Shown here in pieces: positions 7,652-18,165 of a DNA stretch of 64,000 nt. Source of the stretch: Litoreibacter halocynthiae (GTDB lineage Bacteria > Pseudomonadota > Alphaproteobacteria > Rhodobacterales > Rhodobacteraceae); the NCBI RefSeq assembly GCF_004365635.1, contig NZ_SOBH01000001.1, forward strand, positions 434,001 to 498,000, in the 5' to 3' direction. A model generated the notes under the pieces. It was not told the DNA's origin and ran no database searches. It saw only the letters and a list, made by a program, of their open reading frames with translations. The translations under genes were made by a program, and so were the position numbers. Position 1 is the stretch's first letter; the number at the start of each line of letters is the position of its first letter.

Positions 7652-9433
7652 TTACAGCGGCCAAAACGTCAGGATTGCGGGGATCGACACCGCAACCACC
7701 AGAATCTCCAGTGGTAGCCCCATGCGCCAGTAATCCCCGAAGCTGTAGCCGCCCGGGCCCAGGATCAACGTGTTGTTCTTATGGCCAATCGGGGTCAGGA
7801 ACGCACAAGACGCGGCCACGGCCACGGCCATCAGGAAAGGGTCGGGATTGACACCCATGGTCTGCGCCATGGTGATACCGATGGGGGCGGCGACGATTGC
7901 GGTGGCGGTGTTATTCAGAACGTCCGATAGGGTCATTGTCACCACCATCAGGATCGTCAGAACGGCCCATGGGGGCATGCCGCCGGTCAGCTCAACAAGC
8001 GCCCCTGCGATAAGCTCCGTCCCGCCGGAGCTTTCCAACGCCGCGCCCAACGGGATCATTGACCCGAGCAGCACTACGACGGGCCATTCAATATGTGTGT
8101 AAAGCTCAGATAATGGCACGATGCGCGCCAGAACATAGGCCACCACAACTATACCTAAAGCCACGGGTAGGTAGATAATCCCGACTGATGCGGCGGCGAC
8201 TGCTGCCGCGAAAAGTCCAATTGCCAACCACGTCTTCTTGTCTTCGGTGACTGCCAACCCGCGCGCTGCAAGCGGCAGGCACCCAAGCCATTCGGTGACG
8301 TCATTGGCGTTATCTTGCGGAACAAGAATAAGGAGGATATCGCCGGTCTCTACCACCGTTTTGCGAACCTCTTTTTTGATGTTTTTGCCGCGGCGCGAAA
8401 TGCCCATCAGGACAGAGCGTTGCCGCCATGCCAAACCAATGCTTTGCGCGGTCTTGCCGTTGATGCGGCTTTGCTCGGTGACCACAACCTCGATGACTTT
8501 CAGACCGTCGCCATCCGCACGCAGATGCTCCTCGCGCTTGGCATCGGCGAAGTCGAGCGACAGGGCCGAGCGGAATTCGTCCAACGCATCGGGCGTGGCT
8601 TCCAGCACCAAGGCGTCGCCAGCCCGCAGGCCCGCGTTTTGCGCAGTGCCGTAACGCCGCTTCCCGTCGCGCACGAGGCCAAGGATCGCCACGTCCGCTT
8701 TCTCCGAATCCTCTAGCAGTTCGCCCAGTCGCTTGCCGATCAGTTTCGAGTCCTCGGGCACGGTCAATTCCGCGATATACGCCGCGTAGTCGTCCATCGG
8801 GTTGCCGCGCCGCCCTTCGTCTTCGCCTTGCGGGATTAACCGCCAACCGATCAACGCGACAAAAATCAGACCGGCAATCGCCGTCACGCTGCCAACTGGC
8901 GCGAAGTCGAACATCTTGAACGGCTCCCCCAACATGTCCTCGCGGATCGAGGCGATGATGATGTTGGGCGGGGTGCCAATCAGCGTCGCCATGCCGCCAA
9001 GGATGGTGGCAAAAGACAATGGCATCAAAGACAGCCCCGGACCGCGCCCTGCTTTGCGTGCGGTTTGTATGTCCACAGGCATCAGCAAGGCCAAGGCCGC
9101 CACGTTGTTCATAAAGGCTGAGAGCACCCCTCCGATCAGCCCCATCAGCGCGATATGTGCGCCGAGCGAGCGGGCGCTATCTACCAAGGTACGAGTGATC
9201 AGGAAGACCGCGCCGGATCGCACCAAACCAGCCGAGACGACCAGCACCAGCGCGACCACCAGTGTCGCCGGATGGCCGAACCCGTCGAAGGCGTTCTTGG
9301 TCTCGACGACACCTAGCACGACGCCCGCCATCAGGGCAGAGAACGCAATCACGTCGTAACGCCAGCGGCCCCAGAGAAGCAGCGCGAAAACAAGTCCGAA
9401 GAGGGCGAAAAGCGTAATTTGATCCTGTGTCAT
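7652..9433 (-). CDS. SLC13-family permease with TrkA-C domains (paralogue)
   Basis: A 593-residue transporter of the same architecture as the permease at 5323-7101: an N-terminal membrane half, two TrkA-C domains in the middle (LIGKRLGELLED; KTAQSIGLAWRQ), and a C-terminal membrane half. The SNT-type loops are diverged here to MNN (SAFMNNVAALALLMPV) and LNN (SDVLNNTATAIVAAPI), suggesting a different substrate or ion coupling from its neighbour. The length is normal. It is convergent with the small lipoprotein gene, separated by only 16 bp. The transported anion cannot be assigned. Confidence 0.9.
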   Translation of the reverse strand: MTQDQITLFALFGLVFALLLWGRWRYDVIAFSALMAGVVLGVVETKNAFDGFGHPATLVVALVLVVSAGLVRSGAVFLITRTLVDSARSLGAHIALMGLIGGVLSAFMNNVAALALLMPVDIQTARKAGRGPGLSLMPLSFATILGGMATLIGTPPNIIIASIREDMLGEPFKMFDFAPVGSVTAIAGLIFVALIGWRLIPQGEDEGRRGNPMDDYAAYIAELTVPEDSKLIGKRLGELLEDSEKADVAILGLVRDGKRRYGTAQNAGLRAGDALVLEATPDALDEFRSALSLDFADAKREEHLRADGDGLKVIEVVVTEQSRINGKTAQSIGLAWRQRSVLMGISRRGKNIKKEVRKTVVETGDILLILVPQDNANDVTEWLGCLPLAARGLAVTEDKKTWLAIGLFAAAVAAASVGIIYLPVALGIVVVAYVLARIVPLSELYTHIEWPVVVLLGSMIPLGAALESSGGTELIAGALVELTGGMPPWAVLTILMVVTMTLSDVLNNTATAIVAAPIGITMAQTMGVNPDPFLMAVAVAASCAFLTPIGHKNNTLILGPGGYSFGDYWRMGLPLEILVVAVSIPAILTFWPL

Positions 9434-9550
9434 TGGACCATGTTATCGGCCTTTCACGCGGGCCGGAAGCGGGAATGGGCGGCGACATCTTGCAGATTGC
9501 AGGCCGCTTGCATAAAAGCAGCCCGATACCGCATGTAAGGGGAGAGACCC

Positions 9551-10291
9551 ATGGCCGGCCACTCAAAATGGGCAAACATCCAGCACCGCAAAGGGCGTCA
9601 GGATAAGTTGCGCTCGAAGCTGTTCTCGAAACTCGCCAAGGAAATTACCGTGGCAGCCAAGATGGGCGATCCCGACCCCGACAAAAATCCGCGCCTGCGT
9701 CTGGCGGTGAAAGAGGCCAAGTCGCAATCTGTCCCCAAGGACGTGATCGACCGCGCGATCAAGAAGTCGCAGGGCGGCGACGCTGAAAACTATGACGAAA
9801 TCCGCTACGAGGGCTACGGCCCCGGTGGCGTGGCTGTCATCGTCGAGACGATGACAGATAACAAAAACCGCACCGCGTCGACCGTGCGCTCGACCTTTAC
9901 CAAGAACGGTGGAAATCTGGGCGAGACGGGCTCCGTGGGCTTCATGTTCGACCGCAAGGGGCAGGTGATCTATCCGGCCTCCGTGGGTGACGCCGATACA
10001 GTGATGATGGCTGCGATCGAGGCCGGTGCCGAGGATGTCGATTCCTCCGAAGACGGTCACGTGATTATCTGTGCGGATACGGATCTGAACACGGTATCCA
10101 CGGCGCTGGAGGCCGAGTTGGGCGAAAGCGACTCGACCAAGCTGATCTGGCAGCCGACCACCACCACCGAGCTGGATCTGGAAGGCATGACCAAGCTGAT
10201 GAAGCTGATCGACGCGCTTGAGGATGACGACGACATCCAGAACGTCACGGCCAATTTCGAAGCCAGCGACGAAGTCATGTCGCAGCTTTGA
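9551..10291 (+). CDS. YebC/PmpR family regulator
   Basis: A 246-residue protein of the YebC/TACO1 family. It begins [17 protein letters not shown], which is nearly invariant in the family, and continues with the acidic middle and C-terminal domains of standard length. Members have been described as transcriptional regulators and as translation factors that relieve ribosome stalling at proline-rich stretches; the short alphaproteobacterial type is mainly annotated as a DNA-binding regulator. In many bacteria it sits next to ruvC, but not here. GGGGAGAG just upstream serves as ribosome-binding site. A strong intrinsic terminator follows. Confidence 0.95.
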   Translation: MAGHSKWANIQHRKGRQDKLRSKLFSKLAKEITVAAKMGDPDPDKNPRLRLAVKEAKSQSVPKDVIDRAIKKSQGGDAENYDEIRYEGYGPGGVAVIVETMTDNKNRTASTVRSTFTKNGGNLGETGSVGFMFDRKGQVIYPASVGDADTVMMAAIEAGAEDVDSSEDGHVIICADTDLNTVSTALEAELGESDSTKLIWQPTTTTELDLEGMTKLMKLIDALEDDDDIQNVTANFEASDEVMSQL

Positions 10292-10331
10292 CCTAACGGA
10301 CGCGCCTGCGGCGCGGCACGGTTACTGACTG

Positions 10332-10359
10332 GGGCGTGGCCAATGGCTGCGCCCTTTTT
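10332..10359 (+). terminator. Intrinsic terminator after the yebC-type gene
   Basis: A hairpin with GGGCG pairing to CGCCC, a symmetrical TG/TG internal loop, and an inner GCC-AAT-GGC stem is followed immediately by five T residues. It lies 40 bp after the YebC stop and 7 bp before the end of the convergent argP-like gene, so it closes the rightward transcript. Confidence 0.8.
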
Positions 10360-10365
10360 CGTGGG

Positions 10366-11241
10366 TCAGGTTTGGATCAGCGCTTGCCGTGCGTGCCGCA
10401 TCACGGAGCGGCTGAGCAGGCGCAATGGTTCCGCCGTCAATCGGGATACCTGCCAGAAGAGCGGGACGTCCATAGGTGCGTTTGGTGCCACCTCCACAAG
10501 CGTTCCAGCGTCCAGTTGAGAGCGGCTCAGACTATCGGGGTTCATCCCCCAGCCCAAGCCCAGACAGGCGGCGACGACAAACCCGTGCGACGAGGCAAGA
10601 CGGTGTTTTGGCAAGATTACTGTGCGTCCGGCGATGATGTTCGCCCAATCTGATTGGAGTCGGTCCTTGTCATTGAAGGTCATCGCCGGTGCGCGCTCCA
10701 AGGCCTCAGCGGTTGGTCCATCGGGCATGTGGCGGGCCATATAATCCGGCGAGGCCGTCGCAAAATAGCGCATCGCACCAAGGGCATGGCTGTCGCACCC
10801 TTGCACGGGGCCAGGATGGCCGGTGACTGCTGCTGCGACCTCGCCCGCGCGCAACCAGTCCGCGCTGTGATCTTGGTCATCGACGATCAAGTCGAAAAGG
10901 TAGTCGTCATGCTCCGCCAAGGCCGGCAGCAACCATGTTGCAAGGCTGTCGGCGTTTACCGCGATGCGCAGCGGGGTCCGCGTCTCGGACGACGGCAATC
11001 CGAACTCCAGCGCTTTTTCCATAAGCCGCACCTGATCGGTGTGGGTCGCCAGCTGCCTGCCCGCATTCGTCCCTGTGCACGGCTGTCCGCGCTTCACCAG
11101 AACGGTTCCGACCCGTTCCTCCAGCTGTTTGATGCGTTGCGAAACCGCAGATTGCGTCACGCCAAGCTGCGCAGCGGCGGCGTCAAAGCTGCCGGTTCTG
11201 ATGACGGCACATAAGGCTTCAAGTTGATTATAGTCGTGCAT
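10366..11241 (-). CDS. argP: LysR-family regulator, ArgP type
   Basis: A 291-residue LysR-type transcriptional regulator resembling ArgP/IciA/LysG. The N-terminal winged helix-turn-helix (residues 1-60) contains AAAQLGVTQSAVSQRIKQLE, followed by the linker helix and a periplasmic-binding-like effector domain. In the ArgP/LysG group, basic amino acids such as arginine or lysine are co-inducers and the main target is a neighbouring LysE/ArgO exporter. Such an exporter is exactly the divergent neighbour here. The 93-bp gap between the two starts carries two overlapping dyads of LysR type. The length and start are typical. Confidence 0.88.
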   Translation of the reverse strand: MHDYNQLEALCAVIRTGSFDAAAAQLGVTQSAVSQRIKQLEERVGTVLVKRGQPCTGTNAGRQLATHTDQVRLMEKALEFGLPSSETRTPLRIAVNADSLATWLLPALAEHDDYLFDLIVDDQDHSADWLRAGEVAAAVTGHPGPVQGCDSHALGAMRYFATASPDYMARHMPDGPTAEALERAPAMTFNDKDRLQSDWANIIAGRTVILPKHRLASSHGFVVAACLGLGWGMNPDSLSRSQLDAGTLVEVAPNAPMDVPLFWQVSRLTAEPLRLLSRSVMRHARQALIQT

Positions 11242-11273
11242 TAGAAATTCTAATCAGTCTTTAGGAAGATTAG
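11241..11273. promoter_or_regulatory. Candidate ArgP operator between argP and argO
   Basis: Two dyads lie between the divergent starts. The first is TTAGAA-A-TTCTAA at 11241-11253. The second is CTAATC and GATTAG separated by 12 bp at 11250-11273. LysR regulators bind T-N11-A dyads in such positions. The first dyad overlaps the argP start codon, which would fit autorepression. Assignment to ArgP is inference from position. Confidence 0.45.
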
Positions 11274-11334
11274 CTAGTTTCTTTTTGGAGTTGTCGTTAA
11301 GCAGAGCGCGCAGTCAATTCGCAAGGTCTTGAAT

Positions 11335-11937
11335 ATGAGCATCTTTTTATCCGGTCTCCTCCTTAGCTTTTCGCTGATTATGGCAATCGGTGCACAAAAC
11401 GCGTTTGTTCTGCGCCAAGGCTTGCGACGCGAGCATGTCGCCCTGTGTGTCTTCATTTGTGCAACGTCGGACGCGCTGCTCATTGCCATCGGGGTGACCA
11501 GCTTCGGCGTCCTGAATGCGCAAATGCCGTGGCTTGGCCCGATCATGCGATATGGCGGGGCCTTGTTTTTGCTGGCCTACGGCGCGATGGCGTTCCGGTC
11601 CGCTCTCACCAGCACAGAGGCTCTCAACGTAGAGGGCCGCGCCCGCAGCGACTGGCGCAAGGTGGCCGCAACCTTGTTGGCGCTGACATGGCTCAACCCG
11701 CATGTCTATCTTGATACGGTGATCCTGCTCGGCTCCATTGCTGCGCAATACGGCGAGCAGCGCACGGTGTTCGGGGCAGGGGCAATAGCCGGGTCCTTCG
11801 TGTTCTTTATTTTGCTGGGCTTCGGGGCACGCCTGCTTGCGCCGCTCTTCGCCCGTCCCAAGGCGTGGCGGGTACTCGACGGGCTGGTCGGGGCTACCAT
11901 GTGGACGATTGCGATCAGCCTGATCTTCAACGGATAG
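11335..11937 (+). CDS. argO: LysE/ArgO-type amino-acid exporter
   Basis: A 200-residue inner-membrane protein of the LysE/ArgO family with about six hydrophobic segments. The N-terminal IMAIGAQNAFVLRQGLRREH and the later LTWLNPHVYLDTVILLG are diagnostic of the LysE/ArgO branch rather than RhtB. It exports arginine or lysine, and possibly toxic analogues such as canavanine, using the membrane potential. I start it at the ATG at 11335; a TTG two codons upstream is less likely. The divergent argP-like regulator supports the assignment. Confidence 0.9.
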   Translation: MSIFLSGLLLSFSLIMAIGAQNAFVLRQGLRREHVALCVFICATSDALLIAIGVTSFGVLNAQMPWLGPIMRYGGALFLLAYGAMAFRSALTSTEALNVEGRARSDWRKVAATLLALTWLNPHVYLDTVILLGSIAAQYGEQRTVFGAGAIAGSFVFFILLGFGARLLAPLFARPKAWRVLDGLVGATMWTIAISLIFNG

Positions 11938-11975
11938 GGCTTGCACTCGCCTGCGCACAGGTTTCAGGTGGCGCA

Positions 11976-12875
11976 ATGGCACAAACTCAAAACAGGCCCG
12001 TTGCGGGCGTTATCTGGATGCTGGTCACGGGCGTGATGTTCGTGGCGGTGACGGCGATCGTGAAATTCGTGGGCTCCGATCTTCCTGCGGCTGAGGCGGC
12101 GTTCCTTCGGTATCTTCTAGGGCTGGTCTTCCTGATCCCGATGATTGGCCCGATCCGCAGGGCGAAACTGACCCCGCGTGCGTTAAAACTGTTCGGCTTT
12201 CGCGGGGTGGTGCACACGCTTGGCGTAACTTTGTGGTTCTACGCGATGACCCAAATCTCTATCGCCGAAGTGACCGCGATGAACTACTTGGCACCTGTTT
12301 ATGTCACCATCGGTGCAGCATTTTTCTTGGGTGAAAAGCTGGCCTTGCGCCGGATACTGGCGGTCGTCGCGGCGCTTGTTGGTGCCATGGTCATCCTGCG
12401 TCCGGGTTTTCGGGAGTTGTCTCCCGGCCACTTCGCAATGCTCATAACCGCGGTGATGTTTGCGGGCTCCTACCTATCGGCCAAGGTTATGGCCGATGAG
12501 GTCAGCCCTGCAGTCGTCGTCGGTATGCTTTCAATCACCGTAACCATCGGCTTGGCCCCGTTGGCCGCAATGGTCTGGGTGACCCCGACATTGGAGCAAC
12601 TGGGCTGGATGTTCTTGCTGGCCTGCTTTGCCACAGCCGGACATTACACGATGACATTGGCGTTTCAGGCCGCTCCGGTAACGGTGACGCAACCGGTGAC
12701 ATTCCTACAGCTGTTTTGGGCGGTCTTGCTTGGAGCGCTTGTGTTCGATGAGGCAATTGACGGCTGGGTCATTTTCGGCGGGCTTATCATCCTTGCCGCG
12801 GTCAGTTTCATAACTTGGCGAGAGGCCATGCTGAAACGCGCAACCACGCCGCCTGTTCCGGCGACGAAGGTCTAG
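11976..12875 (+). CDS. DMT-superfamily (EamA) transporter
   Basis: A 299-residue membrane protein with ten predicted transmembrane segments and the two EamA repeats. MTQISIAEVTAMNYLAPVYV in the first half is typical of the riboflavin/S-adenosylmethionine/solute exporter branch of the DMT superfamily. The ATG at 11976 fits the start of the first membrane segment; the longer open frame upstream overlaps argO. It lies 39 bp after argO, so it may be co-transcribed with it. The gap to the betI operator is short. The substrate is unknown. Confidence 0.87.
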   Translation: MAQTQNRPVAGVIWMLVTGVMFVAVTAIVKFVGSDLPAAEAAFLRYLLGLVFLIPMIGPIRRAKLTPRALKLFGFRGVVHTLGVTLWFYAMTQISIAEVTAMNYLAPVYVTIGAAFFLGEKLALRRILAVVAALVGAMVILRPGFRELSPGHFAMLITAVMFAGSYLSAKVMADEVSPAVVVGMLSITVTIGLAPLAAMVWVTPTLEQLGWMFLLACFATAGHYTMTLAFQAAPVTVTQPVTFLQLFWAVLLGALVFDEAIDGWVIFGGLIILAAVSFITWREAMLKRATTPPVPATKV

Positions 12876-12896
12876 TCCTGATATGCGAAATTTTTA

Positions 12897-12916
12897 TTGA
12901 TTGACGAGTCAATTAA
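12897..12916. promoter_or_regulatory. Candidate BetI operator
   Basis: A 20-bp imperfect palindrome whose core TTGAC-GA-GTCAA is perfect, with matching AT-rich ends. It lies 20 bp before the betI start. BetI represses its own operon by binding a dyad in this position and is released by choline. The site and position are seen; binding by BetI is inferred from the family. Confidence 0.6.
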
Positions 12917-12936
12917 AAACCAGCAAGCGTGGATGT

Positions 12937-13509
12937 ATGCCCAAGCTTGGAATGGAACCTATACGCCGCGAGGCTCTTGTTACCGCCGCGATTGCCGAAA
13001 TCGGGGCGGCAGGATCGCTTGACGTAACTGTCAGTGCAATCTCGAAGCGGGCGGGAATGTCGTCGGCTTTGGCGCATCATTACTTCGGCAACAAGGACCA
13101 GATATTTCTTGCCGCCATGCGCCATATCCTTGCGGGCTTTGCTGTTGAAGTGCACAGCCGTCTGAGTTTGGCCAACACGCCGCGCGACCGTCTCAAGGCG
13201 CTGGTCGAAGCGAGTTTCGCGCGGTCCTGTTTTGATCCCGAAGTCATCAGTGCTTGGCTCAACTTCTACGTCAAAGCCCATAGCAGTCCTGATGCGATGC
13301 GTCTCTTGCGGGTGTACCAGCGCCGTCTGCGCTCCAACCTGATCCATGCTTTGCGCCCGATTGCCCGCCAACCGGAAGAACTTGCCGACGCTATCGCGGC
13401 CCTGATCGACGGGCTCTATATTCGCGCGGCCCTTGGCGCGCCCATCTCTCGCGACCCCGCCGCCACGATCCTTGCGTTCACCGCCCCCCATCTTGAGGAC
13501 GAGCAATGA
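12937..13509 (+). CDS. betI: Choline-responsive TetR repressor BetI
   Basis: A 190-residue TetR-family repressor. It begins MPKLGMEPIRREAL, nearly identical to the N-terminus conserved in BetI proteins, and continues with the helix-turn-helix AISKRAGMSSALAHHYFGNK. The C-terminal ligand domain contains SAWLNFYVKAHSSP, typical of BetI. It represses the choline-to-glycine-betaine operon and responds to choline. The ATG at 12937 is preferred over a TTG at 12901 because the latter would read through the operator palindrome. The stop overlaps the betC start (ATGA), giving the betICBA order known from Sinorhizobium. Confidence 0.95.
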   Translation: MPKLGMEPIRREALVTAAIAEIGAAGSLDVTVSAISKRAGMSSALAHHYFGNKDQIFLAAMRHILAGFAVEVHSRLSLANTPRDRLKALVEASFARSCFDPEVISAWLNFYVKAHSSPDAMRLLRVYQRRLRSNLIHALRPIARQPEELADAIAALIDGLYIRAALGAPISRDPAATILAFTAPHLEDEQ

Positions 13510-15014
13510 CCCAGCCCAATTTCCTGATCTTCATGGTTGATCAACTTAACGGTACTTTCTTTCCCGACGGCCCTGCCGATTGGCTGCACGCGCCGAACCT
13601 CAAGAAGTTGGCTGCCAAATCCACCCGTTTCAAAAGCGCCTATACAGCATCGCCATTGTGCGCGCCGGGGCGGGCAAGCTTTATGTCCGGCCAGTTGCCG
13701 TCTCGCACGGGGGTCTATGACAACGCGGCGGAGTTCTCCTCAGCCATTCCGACCTTCGCGCACCACCTGCGTCGCGCGGGCTATCAGACATGCCTGTCGG
13801 GCAAGATGCACTTCGTCGGCCCTGACCAGTTGCACGGGTTCGAGGAACGCCTGACCACCGATATCTACCCCGCCGATTTTGGCTGGACGCCGGACTACCG
13901 CAAACCCGGTGAGCGGATAGAGTGGTGGTATCACAACATGGGCTCTGTCACGGGGGCTGGCGTTGCGGAAATTTCCAACCAGATGGAATACGATGACGAG
14001 GTTGCCTACCACGCGACCCGCAAAATTTACGATCTGGCGCGCGGTAAGGACGCACGTCCTTGGTGCCTGATGGCCAGCTTCACCCACCCGCATGACCCTT
14101 ACGTGGCCCGCAAGAAATACTGGGACCTCTACGAGGATTGCGAGCATTTGATGCCCGACGTCGGCCCGATCCCCTACGAGGAGCAGGACGCCCATTCCAA
14201 GCGCATCCTCGACGCCAATGATCGCGATAACTTCAACATCACAGAAGACCACATTCGTCGCGCCCGCCGTGCGTATTTTGCCAACATCTCCTATCTCGAC
14301 GACAAAATCGGCGAGGTGATGGAGGCGCTGGAAGCCACACATCAGGAGGCAACGATCCTCTTCGTCTCGGACCATGGCGATATGCTGGGAGAGCGTGGGT
14401 TGTGGTTCAAGATGAGCTTCTATGAAGGCTCGTCGCGCGTGCCGTTCATGGTGTCATCGCCGGAAATGAAGGCGGGCCTGGTGACCGACCCTGTCTCCAA
14501 TATCGATTTTTGCCCGACGCTATGCGACCTCGCGGGGGTCGATATGTCCGAGGTCATGCCGTGGACCGACGGCCAGTCCATAGCTCCCTTGGGCAAGGGT
14601 GAGGGGCGCGACGCCCCCGTCGCCATGGAATATGCCGCCGAGGCCAGCTACGCGCCGCTGGTGTCGTTGAGATACGGCAAATGGAAATACAATCGCTGCG
14701 CTTTGGACCCCGACCAGTTGTTCGACCTTGAGGCGGACCCGCAAGAGTTAACCGACCTTGCCGCTGATCCGGCACATGCTGGCACGCTCGCGTCCCTGCA
14801 AGCCAAGGCCGAGGCCCGCTGGGATCTGGATGCCTATGACGCCGCCGTGCGCCACAGCCAAGCGGGCCGCTGGGTGGTTTACGAGGCGCTGCGCAAAGGC
14901 GGCTACTACCCATGGGATTACCAACCCCTGCAAAAAGCGTCCGAGCGCTATATGCGCAACCACATGGACCTCAACATTCTCGAGGAAAGCCAGCGCTTTC
15001 CCCGGGGCGAATAA
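13506..15014 (+). CDS. betC: Choline-sulfatase
   Basis: A 502-residue type I sulfatase that hydrolyses choline-O-sulfate to choline and sulfate, supplying substrate to BetA. The sulfatase signature C-x-P-x-R is at residues 52-56 ([12 protein letters not shown]), so Cys52 would be converted to formylglycine. FMVDQLNG at the N-terminus and [14 protein letters not shown] later supply metal and sulfate ligands. The C-terminal extension, with [18 protein letters not shown], matches the choline-sulfatase subfamily, which ends in this conserved tail. There is no signal peptide, as expected for the cytoplasmic enzyme. A formylglycine-generating enzyme is not encoded in this window. Confidence 0.96.
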   Translation: MTQPNFLIFMVDQLNGTFFPDGPADWLHAPNLKKLAAKSTRFKSAYTASPLCAPGRASFMSGQLPSRTGVYDNAAEFSSAIPTFAHHLRRAGYQTCLSGKMHFVGPDQLHGFEERLTTDIYPADFGWTPDYRKPGERIEWWYHNMGSVTGAGVAEISNQMEYDDEVAYHATRKIYDLARGKDARPWCLMASFTHPHDPYVARKKYWDLYEDCEHLMPDVGPIPYEEQDAHSKRILDANDRDNFNITEDHIRRARRAYFANISYLDDKIGEVMEALEATHQEATILFVSDHGDMLGERGLWFKMSFYEGSSRVPFMVSSPEMKAGLVTDPVSNIDFCPTLCDLAGVDMSEVMPWTDGQSIAPLGKGEGRDAPVAMEYAAEASYAPLVSLRYGKWKYNRCALDPDQLFDLEADPQELTDLAADPAHAGTLASLQAKAEARWDLDAYDAAVRHSQAGRWVVYEALRKGGYYPWDYQPLQKASERYMRNHMDLNILEESQRFPRGE

Positions 15015-15052
15015 ACCCATTTCAAAGATCACTCTGCAGGAGCCCTGACCCC

Positions 15053-16507
15053 ATGCAAAACGCACAACCCACTGCCAGCCACTTCATCAACGGCGCTTAT
15101 GTCGAAGACACCGAAGGTGCGGCAATCGAATGCATCTATCCCGCAACGGGGAAGGTAATCGCAACCCTGCACGAGGCGACGCCCGCGATCATCGATCAAG
15201 CGCTGAGTGCTGCGCATGCAGGCCAGAAAATCTGGGCGGCAATGACCGGAACCGAACGGGGCCGCATCCTGCGCCGTGCCGCCGACATCATCCGCGACCG
15301 CAACCGCGAACTGTCCATTCTGGAAACCCTCGATACGGGCAAACCCCTGCAAGAAACGCTGGTCGCTGATGCAACTTCCGGTGCGGATGCGCTGGAATAT
15401 TTCGGCGGTTTGGCCGCAACCTTGACCGGGGAGCATATCCAACTGGGTCAAGATTGGGTTTACACCATCCGCGAGCCTTTGGGCGTATGTGTGGGCATCG
15501 GGGCATGGAATTACCCCACGCAAATCGCCTGCTGGAAGGGTGCGCCTGCATTGGCCTGCGGCAACTCCATGGTGTTTAAACCGTCCGAGACGACCCCGTT
15601 ATGTGCTTTGAAAGTCGCTGAAATCCTGCACGAAGCGGGCTTGCCCGCAGGCGTCTACAACGTCGTTCAAGGTCGTGGAGCCGTCGGGGCGTCGCTGGTC
15701 ACCGACCCGCGGGTCGCCAAGGTGTCGCTGACGGGCTCCGTCCCGACAGGCCGCAAAGTCTATGCCGCAGCCGCAGAACGGATGAAGCATGTCACGATGG
15801 AATTAGGCGGCAAGTCTCCCCTGATCGTGTTCGAGGATGCTGACATCGACAACGCGGTGTCCGGCGCGATCCTCGGCAACTTCTATTCGTCAGGGCAGGT
15901 CTGCTCCAACGGCACTCGCGTGTTCGTTCAAAAGGATATCAAGGCGGCTTTTCTGAAACGTCTCAAAGAACGGCTGCAAGGGGCGGTGATGGGCGACCCG
16001 CTGGACGAGGCCACGAATTTCGGCCCGATGGTATCCGCCGACCAGATGAATATTGTGTTGGGTTACATCAACAAGGGCACAGATGAAGGCGCAACCCTGG
16101 TGGCGGGCGGCAAGATGGCTGAACGTGACGGCTTCTTCATCGAACCAACCGTCTTTGCAGATGTCACCGACGATATGACCATCGCGCGCGAAGAAATCTT
16201 CGGTCCGGTCATGGCAGTGTTCGATTTTGATACCGAGGAGGAGGTCATGGCGCGCGCCAATGACACCGAGTTCGGTCTCGCAGCGGGCGTTTTCACCAAC
16301 GATTTGACCCGCGCGCACCGCGTGGTTGCTGGCTTCGAGGCGGGCACCTGCTACATCAACACCTACAACCTTGCACCCGTGGAGGCCCCGTTCGGGGGCT
16401 CCAAGGCATCGGGCGTTGGACGGGAAAACTCCAAAGAGGCAATCAATCACTATACGGAAGTCAAAACCGTCTATGTCGCCATGACTCCGGTCGAGGCGCA
16501 GTTCTAA
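15053..16507 (+). CDS. betB: Betaine-aldehyde dehydrogenase
   Basis: A 484-residue NAD(P)-dependent aldehyde dehydrogenase that oxidises betaine aldehyde to glycine betaine, the osmoprotectant. The catalytic cysteine is C284 in [12 protein letters not shown] and the general-base glutamate is E250 in MELGGKSP. The GSVPTGRKV and [14 protein letters not shown] segments are typical of BetB. The ATG at 15053 gives the normal length; an earlier in-frame start would lie inside betC. It lies 38 bp after betC. Its stop shares a base with the betA start. Confidence 0.96.
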   Translation: MQNAQPTASHFINGAYVEDTEGAAIECIYPATGKVIATLHEATPAIIDQALSAAHAGQKIWAAMTGTERGRILRRAADIIRDRNRELSILETLDTGKPLQETLVADATSGADALEYFGGLAATLTGEHIQLGQDWVYTIREPLGVCVGIGAWNYPTQIACWKGAPALACGNSMVFKPSETTPLCALKVAEILHEAGLPAGVYNVVQGRGAVGASLVTDPRVAKVSLTGSVPTGRKVYAAAAERMKHVTMELGGKSPLIVFEDADIDNAVSGAILGNFYSSGQVCSNGTRVFVQKDIKAAFLKRLKERLQGAVMGDPLDEATNFGPMVSADQMNIVLGYINKGTDEGATLVAGGKMAERDGFFIEPTVFADVTDDMTIAREEIFGPVMAVFDFDTEEEVMARANDTEFGLAAGVFTNDLTRAHRVVAGFEAGTCYINTYNLAPVEAPFGGSKASGVGRENSKEAINHYTEVKTVYVAMTPVEAQF

Positions 16508-18165
16508 TGCAAGCGGATTACGTCATCGTCGGCGCCGGCTCTGCGGGATGTGCCATGGCTTACCGTTTGGCGGAAGCAGGGAAGTCTGTGCTGGTGATCG
16601 AGCATGGCGGCACCGACTGGGGGCCGTTCATCCAGATGCCCGGCGCGCTCAGCTACCCGATGAACATGTCGCGCTATGATTGGGGCTACCATTCCGAACC
16701 CGAACCGCATCTCAACAACCGCGAGTTGGTAACACCACGCGGCAAGGTCGTTGGCGGGTCGTCTTCAATCAACGGTATGGTTTACGTGCGCGGCCACGCG
16801 GGCGATTTCGACCACTGGGCAGAGCAGGGGGCGGACGGTTGGTCCTATGCCCATGTGCTGCCCTACTACAAACGTATGGAAAACTGGTCGGATGGTGGAC
16901 GCGGCGGTGACCACGACTGGCGCGGCAAGACCGGCCCGTTGAATGTGACACGCGGGCCGGGCAAGAACCCGCTAACGAAAGCATTTATTAAAGCAGGCAA
17001 GCAGGCCGGATACCAAGTCACGCCTGATTACAACGGCAAGCAGCAAGAGGGCGTCGGGCCGTTTGATGCCACAATCAAGAACGGGCGGCGTTGGTCGGCG
17101 GCGAACGCTTATTTGCGACCCGCTCTGAAGCGTGAAAATTGCACACTTGTTCAGGCCTTGGCCCAAAAAGTGATCATCGAGGGTGGCCGCGCGACGGGCG
17201 TCGAGGTCCTTCGTGGTGGCAAAGCGGAAATCATATCCGCAGGCAAAGAGGTCATCCTTGCCGCGTCATCCATCAACAGCCCGAAACTGCTCATGTTGTC
17301 CGGTATCGGCCCCGCGCAACACTTGCGTGACCACGGGATCGAGGTCGTCGCGGATCGTCCGGGCGTTGGCCAAAACCTGCAAGACCATCTGGAAATCTAC
17401 CTGCAAATGGCGGCCTCCAAGCCGGTTAGCTTGTATCGCTATTGGAACATTCCCGGCAAAGGCTGGGTCGGTACACAATGGCTGTTGGCAAAGCTGGGCC
17501 TCGGGGCCTCCAACCAGTTCGAATCTGGCGGCTTTATTCGCTCCAAGGCGGGCGTGCGTTATCCTGACATCCAGTTCCACTTCCTGCCCATCGCCGTGCG
17601 CTATGACGGGCAGGCGGCGGCAGAAGGGCATGGCTATCAGGCCCATGTCGGCCCCATGAGGTCCAAGTCGCGCGGGCAAGTGACGCTGCGCTCTGCCGAT
17701 CCGGCGGAAGCGCCGAAAATCGAATTCAACTACATGTCCCATCCCGATGACTGGGAGGACTTCCGCACCTGCATACGTCTGACGCGTGAGATTTTCGGGC
17801 AAGACGCATTCGCCGAGTTCACCCGTCATGAAATCCAGCCCGGTGAGGGTGTCCGGACAGACGCGCAAATCGACGCCTTCATCGCGGAGCATGCCGAAAG
17901 CGCGTATCACCCTTGTGGCACCGCCCGCATGGGCCGCAGCAATGACGCGATGGCGGTGGTCGATCCGGACTGTCGGGTAATTGGTGTCGACGGTTTGCGC
18001 CTCGCAGACAGCTCAATCTTCCCGCGGATCACCAATGGCAATCTGAACGCGCCGTCGATCATGGTGGGGGAAAAGGCCGCCGATCACATCCTTGGTCGTG
18101 ACCCACTTCCAGCAGACAATTCCGAGCCGTGGATTCACCCGAACTGGCGCACGGAGCAACGTTAG
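16507..18165 (+). CDS. betA: Choline dehydrogenase
   Basis: A 552-residue GMC-family FAD enzyme that oxidises choline to betaine aldehyde at the membrane. It begins with the FAD-binding [20 protein letters not shown], shows the GMC signatures [18 protein letters not shown] and [17 protein letters not shown], and ends with the active-site region [12 protein letters not shown] and [18 protein letters not shown]. The length is standard. It is the last gene of the bet operon; the next gene is convergent and starts immediately after its stop. No choline transporter gene is adjacent, so uptake must be encoded elsewhere. Confidence 0.96.
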   Translation: MQADYVIVGAGSAGCAMAYRLAEAGKSVLVIEHGGTDWGPFIQMPGALSYPMNMSRYDWGYHSEPEPHLNNRELVTPRGKVVGGSSSINGMVYVRGHAGDFDHWAEQGADGWSYAHVLPYYKRMENWSDGGRGGDHDWRGKTGPLNVTRGPGKNPLTKAFIKAGKQAGYQVTPDYNGKQQEGVGPFDATIKNGRRWSAANAYLRPALKRENCTLVQALAQKVIIEGGRATGVEVLRGGKAEIISAGKEVILAASSINSPKLLMLSGIGPAQHLRDHGIEVVADRPGVGQNLQDHLEIYLQMAASKPVSLYRYWNIPGKGWVGTQWLLAKLGLGASNQFESGGFIRSKAGVRYPDIQFHFLPIAVRYDGQAAAEGHGYQAHVGPMRSKSRGQVTLRSADPAEAPKIEFNYMSHPDDWEDFRTCIRLTREIFGQDAFAEFTRHEIQPGEGVRTDAQIDAFIAEHAESAYHPCGTARMGRSNDAMAVVDPDCRVIGVDGLRLADSSIFPRITNGNLNAPSIMVGEKAADHILGRDPLPADNSEPWIHPNWRTEQR

